Assembly (NCBI GenBank): GCA_027451565.1
Contig: DAIDJC010000129.1
Coordinates: 1 to 8,880, forward strand
Reading direction: 5' to 3'
DNA length: 8,880 nucleotides
From: Limisphaerales bacterium
GTDB lineage: Bacteria; Verrucomicrobiota; Verrucomicrobiia; Limisphaerales; UBA11358
In this document: one piece after another, positions 6,735 to 8,880 of the stretch
Position numbering within the stretch: position 1 is the first letter of the stretch
Layout: the number at the start of each line of letters is the position of its first letter
The notes under the pieces: generated by a model
What the model was told of the DNA's origin: nothing
The model's database searches: none
The model's input: the letters and a program-made list of their open reading frames with translations, nothing else
Position numbers and translations under genes: made by a program

Positions 6735-6745
6735 AAGGAAAGGAG
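6733..6745 (+). promoter_or_regulatory. strong Shine-Dalgarno-like tract before ATG 6748
   Basis: GGAAGGAAAGGAG ends two bases before ATG 6748 and contains an earlier AAGG at a more usual distance. It is the best ribosome-binding sequence in the window. It points to an in-frame start 35 codons upstream of the one that matches the PanC family, so it bears directly on the panC start. Confidence 0.5.
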
Positions 6746-6852
6746 CCATGGGGCCGGTCCCGGCCAATTCCTGCATCCCGCTGGCTGGTCTTGACTGCCT
6801 TAACCCCGGCATGCCTGCCCTGTGGCACCCCGGCCAGGGATGGTTGATCTTC

Positions 6853-7728
6853 ATGCAAAAAATCCACACCGTTTTGTCCATGAAACGCCAGGCCTGGAAA
6901 TGGCGCCGGGCAGGGGTTCGGGTGGCTCTGGTCCCCACCATGGGTTATCTGCACCAAGGCCATCTGAGCCTGGTGCAAAAGGCCCGCTCAAGTGTGGGGC
7001 CAAAGGGCAGGGTGGTGGTTAGTATTTATGTCAACCCCACACAGTTCGCTCCAGGCGAGGATCTTTCCAAATACCCGAGGGATTTGAAGCGCGACATGGC
7101 ACTGTGCCGGGCTGCGGGGGTGGATGCCGTTTTTGCGCCCCGGGATGGACAGATGTATGAGGGGGGCGAATCGTTGGAAAAAGGCGACCGCGCCTTCAGC
7201 ACCCATGTGGTGGAGCATTGCCTCTCCCAATCCATGGAGGGCAGGTCGCGCCCCACTCACTTCCGGGGTGTCACCACGGTGGTGGCGAAATTGTTTCACC
7301 TGGTCCAGCCGGAAGTTTCCATTTTTGGCGCGAAGGATTTTCAGCAGGCGGCGGTGATCCGGCGCATGGTGCGCGACTTGAATTTTCCATTGAAGGTTTT
7401 GGTGGCTCCCACCTTCAGGGAAAAAGACGGCCTGGCCATGAGTTCCCGCAACAAGTTTTTGAGCGATTCAGAACGCGCGCAGGCAGTGGTTCTTTTTCAA
7501 GCCCTGCAATGGGCGTCGGCCTGTGTCCGCCAGTCGCCCCGCCGGGCCTCCTTTTTGAAAACCAGGGTGCAAAAAATGCTGGCCCGGACCCCTCTGGCGC
7601 GCCTGGATTATGTTGCATTCTTTGATCCCATCACCCTGGTTCCCAAGCCAATGGTGGCGCCAGGCGATCAAATGGCCCTGGCGGTGTTCTTTGGGCGAAC
7701 CCGGCTGATTGACAACCGCCGTCTTTGA
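6853..7728 (+). CDS. panC: pantothenate synthetase (pantoate--beta-alanine ligase)
   Basis: PanC joins pantoate and beta-alanine using ATP, through a pantoyl-adenylate, to make pantothenate (vitamin B5), the precursor of coenzyme A. It is a cytosolic enzyme of the nucleotidyl-transferase (HIGH) superfamily. From ATG 6853 it has 291 residues, close to the usual 280-290. Visible motifs are PTMGYLHQGH with His34 and His37, VNPTQF, FGAKDFQQ (158-165) and the KMSKS-like loop KDGLAMSSRN (191-200). ATG 6853 gives the canonical N-terminus but has no Shine-Dalgarno site. An in-frame ATG at 6748 has a strong one and would add 35 residues unlike known PanC N-termini. I keep 6853 on homology, but 6748 is a real alternative. 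nadB follows after 26 bases. Confidence 0.93.
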   Translation: MQKIHTVLSMKRQAWKWRRAGVRVALVPTMGYLHQGHLSLVQKARSSVGPKGRVVVSIYVNPTQFAPGEDLSKYPRDLKRDMALCRAAGVDAVFAPRDGQMYEGGESLEKGDRAFSTHVVEHCLSQSMEGRSRPTHFRGVTTVVAKLFHLVQPEVSIFGAKDFQQAAVIRRMVRDLNFPLKVLVAPTFREKDGLAMSSRNKFLSDSERAQAVVLFQALQWASACVRQSPRRASFLKTRVQKMLARTPLARLDYVAFFDPITLVPKPMVAPGDQMALAVFFGRTRLIDNRRL

Positions 7729-7754
7729 GCGGCGCAACTCGCATCCATGGCATC

Positions 7755-8880
7755 ATGAAAAAATTCGATTTCCTGGTCCTCGGCAGCGGCATCGCGGGGT
7801 TGACCTTTGCCCTGCGCGTGGCTCCAAGAGGCAGCGTGGCCATCCTGACCAAAAAAAACAGGGCTGAATCCAACACCAATTACGCGCAGGGCGGCATCGC
7901 CTCGGTCACGGGCAAGGATGATTCTTTTGAATTGCATGTCCGCGACACATTGGAGGCCGGGGCGGGCATGTGCCGGGAGGATGTGGTCCGCGCCATCGTG
8001 GAGGAGGGCCCCGCCCGGATACGTGATTTAATCCAATTGGGCATGGAGTTCACGGAATCGGATGCCCGGGCGGATGACGGTTCGCGCGTTTTGGACCTCA
8101 CCCGGGAGGGTGGTCATTCCCGTCGTCGGATTCTGCATGCCCGGGACATGACCGGTCATGAAATTGAAAGGACGCTCCTGGCCGCGATTGCGCGCCAGCC
8201 TTCCATCCGGATTTTTGAGAACCACATGGCCATTGACCTGGTGACCCGCCATAAACTGGGCCAGGCCGGGACCAACGCCTGCCTGGGCGCCTACGTGCTG
8301 GATAATGAAACCAGCCAGGTCGAGATTTTTTCCGCCCGCGTCACGGTCCTGGCCACGGGCGGATGCGGCAAGGTCTATCTCTACACCACCAACCCGGACA
8401 TTGCCACCGGCGACGGCGTGGCCATGGCGTACCGCGCCGGCGCGCCCATCGCCAACATGGAATTCATCCAGTTCCATCCCACCTGCCTTTATCATCCCAA
8501 GGCCAAGTCGTTTTTGATCAGCGAAGCCGTGCGCGGGGAGGGCGGGGTGCTGAAAAACCTGGCTGGCGAGGAATTCATGGAGTCGGTGCATCCCATGAAA
8601 TCGCTGGCCCCGCGCGACATTGTGGCCCGCGCCATAGACAGCGAGATGAAGAAGAGCGGCGCGGACCATGTGGTGCTGGACATTACTCACAAGCCGGCCA
8701 AGGAAATCATCAGGCGGTTTCCCAATATTTATCAAACCTGTCTGCGGCATGGCATGGACATCACCCGCGAGCCAATACCTGTGGTGCCGGCGGCCCATTA
8801 CCAATGCGGCGGCGTGGTGACGGATTTGAACGGAGCCACGGGGCTGGAGGGATTGTACGCGCTGGGCGAGGTGGCCTGCA
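7755..8880 (+). CDS. nadB: L-aspartate oxidase, 3' end beyond the window
   Basis: NadB is a cytosolic FAD enzyme that oxidises L-aspartate to iminoaspartate. NadA then uses this to make quinolinate, the start of de novo NAD synthesis. The first 375 residues are present, and the frame is open to the edge. The FAD dinucleotide motif GSGIAGL is at residues 10-16, followed by NYAQGGIA at 42-49. Catalytic and substrate residues His241, Arg287 and His348 line up with E. coli H244, R290 and H351. The stretches ATGGCGKVY, HPTCLYHP and LGEVA are typical of aspartate oxidase and separate it from the related succinate dehydrogenase flavoprotein. It starts 26 bases after panC, without a clear Shine-Dalgarno site. 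About 150 C-terminal residues should lie beyond the window; nadA or nadC may follow, but this cannot be seen. Confidence 0.95.
   Translation, partial: MKKFDFLVLGSGIAGLTFALRVAPRGSVAILTKKNRAESNTNYAQGGIASVTGKDDSFELHVRDTLEAGAGMCREDVVRAIVEEGPARIRDLIQLGMEFTESDARADDGSRVLDLTREGGHSRRRILHARDMTGHEIERTLLAAIARQPSIRIFENHMAIDLVTRHKLGQAGTNACLGAYVLDNETSQVEIFSARVTVLATGGCGKVYLYTTNPDIATGDGVAMAYRAGAPIANMEFIQFHPTCLYHPKAKSFLISEAVRGEGGVLKNLAGEEFMESVHPMKSLAPRDIVARAIDSEMKKSGADHVVLDITHKPAKEIIRRFPNIYQTCLRHGMDITREPIPVVPAAHYQCGGVVTDLNGATGLEGLYALGEVAC

Noticed and set aside
7717..7734. Hairpin across the panC stop codon (CGCCG with CGGCG)
   Set aside because: The stem is 5 bp with no T run, and nadB follows after 26 bases, so termination is unlikely.

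Overview
The window looks like an ordinary chromosomal stretch of a moderately GC-rich bacterium of the PVC group, most likely a verrucomicrobium. Three things suggest this. IspG is the long, three-domain form known from chlamydiae, plants and relatives. CdsA has a PVC-like variant of its signature. The cdsA-dxr-rseP order is a conserved bacterial cluster, also partly seen in chlamydiae as dxr next to the site-2 protease. The assignment is inferred from protein character only.

Positions 1-225 hold the possible tail of an upstream gene, a strongly foldable segment, and a clear intrinsic terminator on the + strand (191-221). Positions 226-875 contain no convincing gene. Inside them is a compact GC-rich block (about 490-669) with a perfect 13-bp inverted repeat, then a short protein-like open stretch (673-813), then two Shine-Dalgarno-like sites that do not fit the cdsA start.

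From 876 to the right edge, seven genes lie head to tail on the + strand with short gaps: cdsA (CDP-diacylglycerol synthesis), dxr (second step of the MEP isoprenoid pathway), rseP (site-2 intramembrane protease), ispG (sixth MEP step, a [4Fe-4S] enzyme), a small divergent glutaredoxin, panC (pantothenate synthesis) and nadB (first step of NAD synthesis, cut by the window end). No terminator is visible between them, so they may form one operon or a few overlapping transcripts. The theme is housekeeping: membrane lipid and isoprenoid precursors, envelope proteolysis, then the cofactors CoA and NAD. The glutaredoxin beside an iron-sulphur enzyme may serve redox or cluster needs, but this is inference.

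I see no mobile element, CRISPR array, tRNA, rRNA or defence system, and nothing that amounts to a new biological system. The points most worth checking are the palindromic intergenic block, the folded segment before the terminator, the hairpin and start choice at panC, and the internal repeat in IspG.
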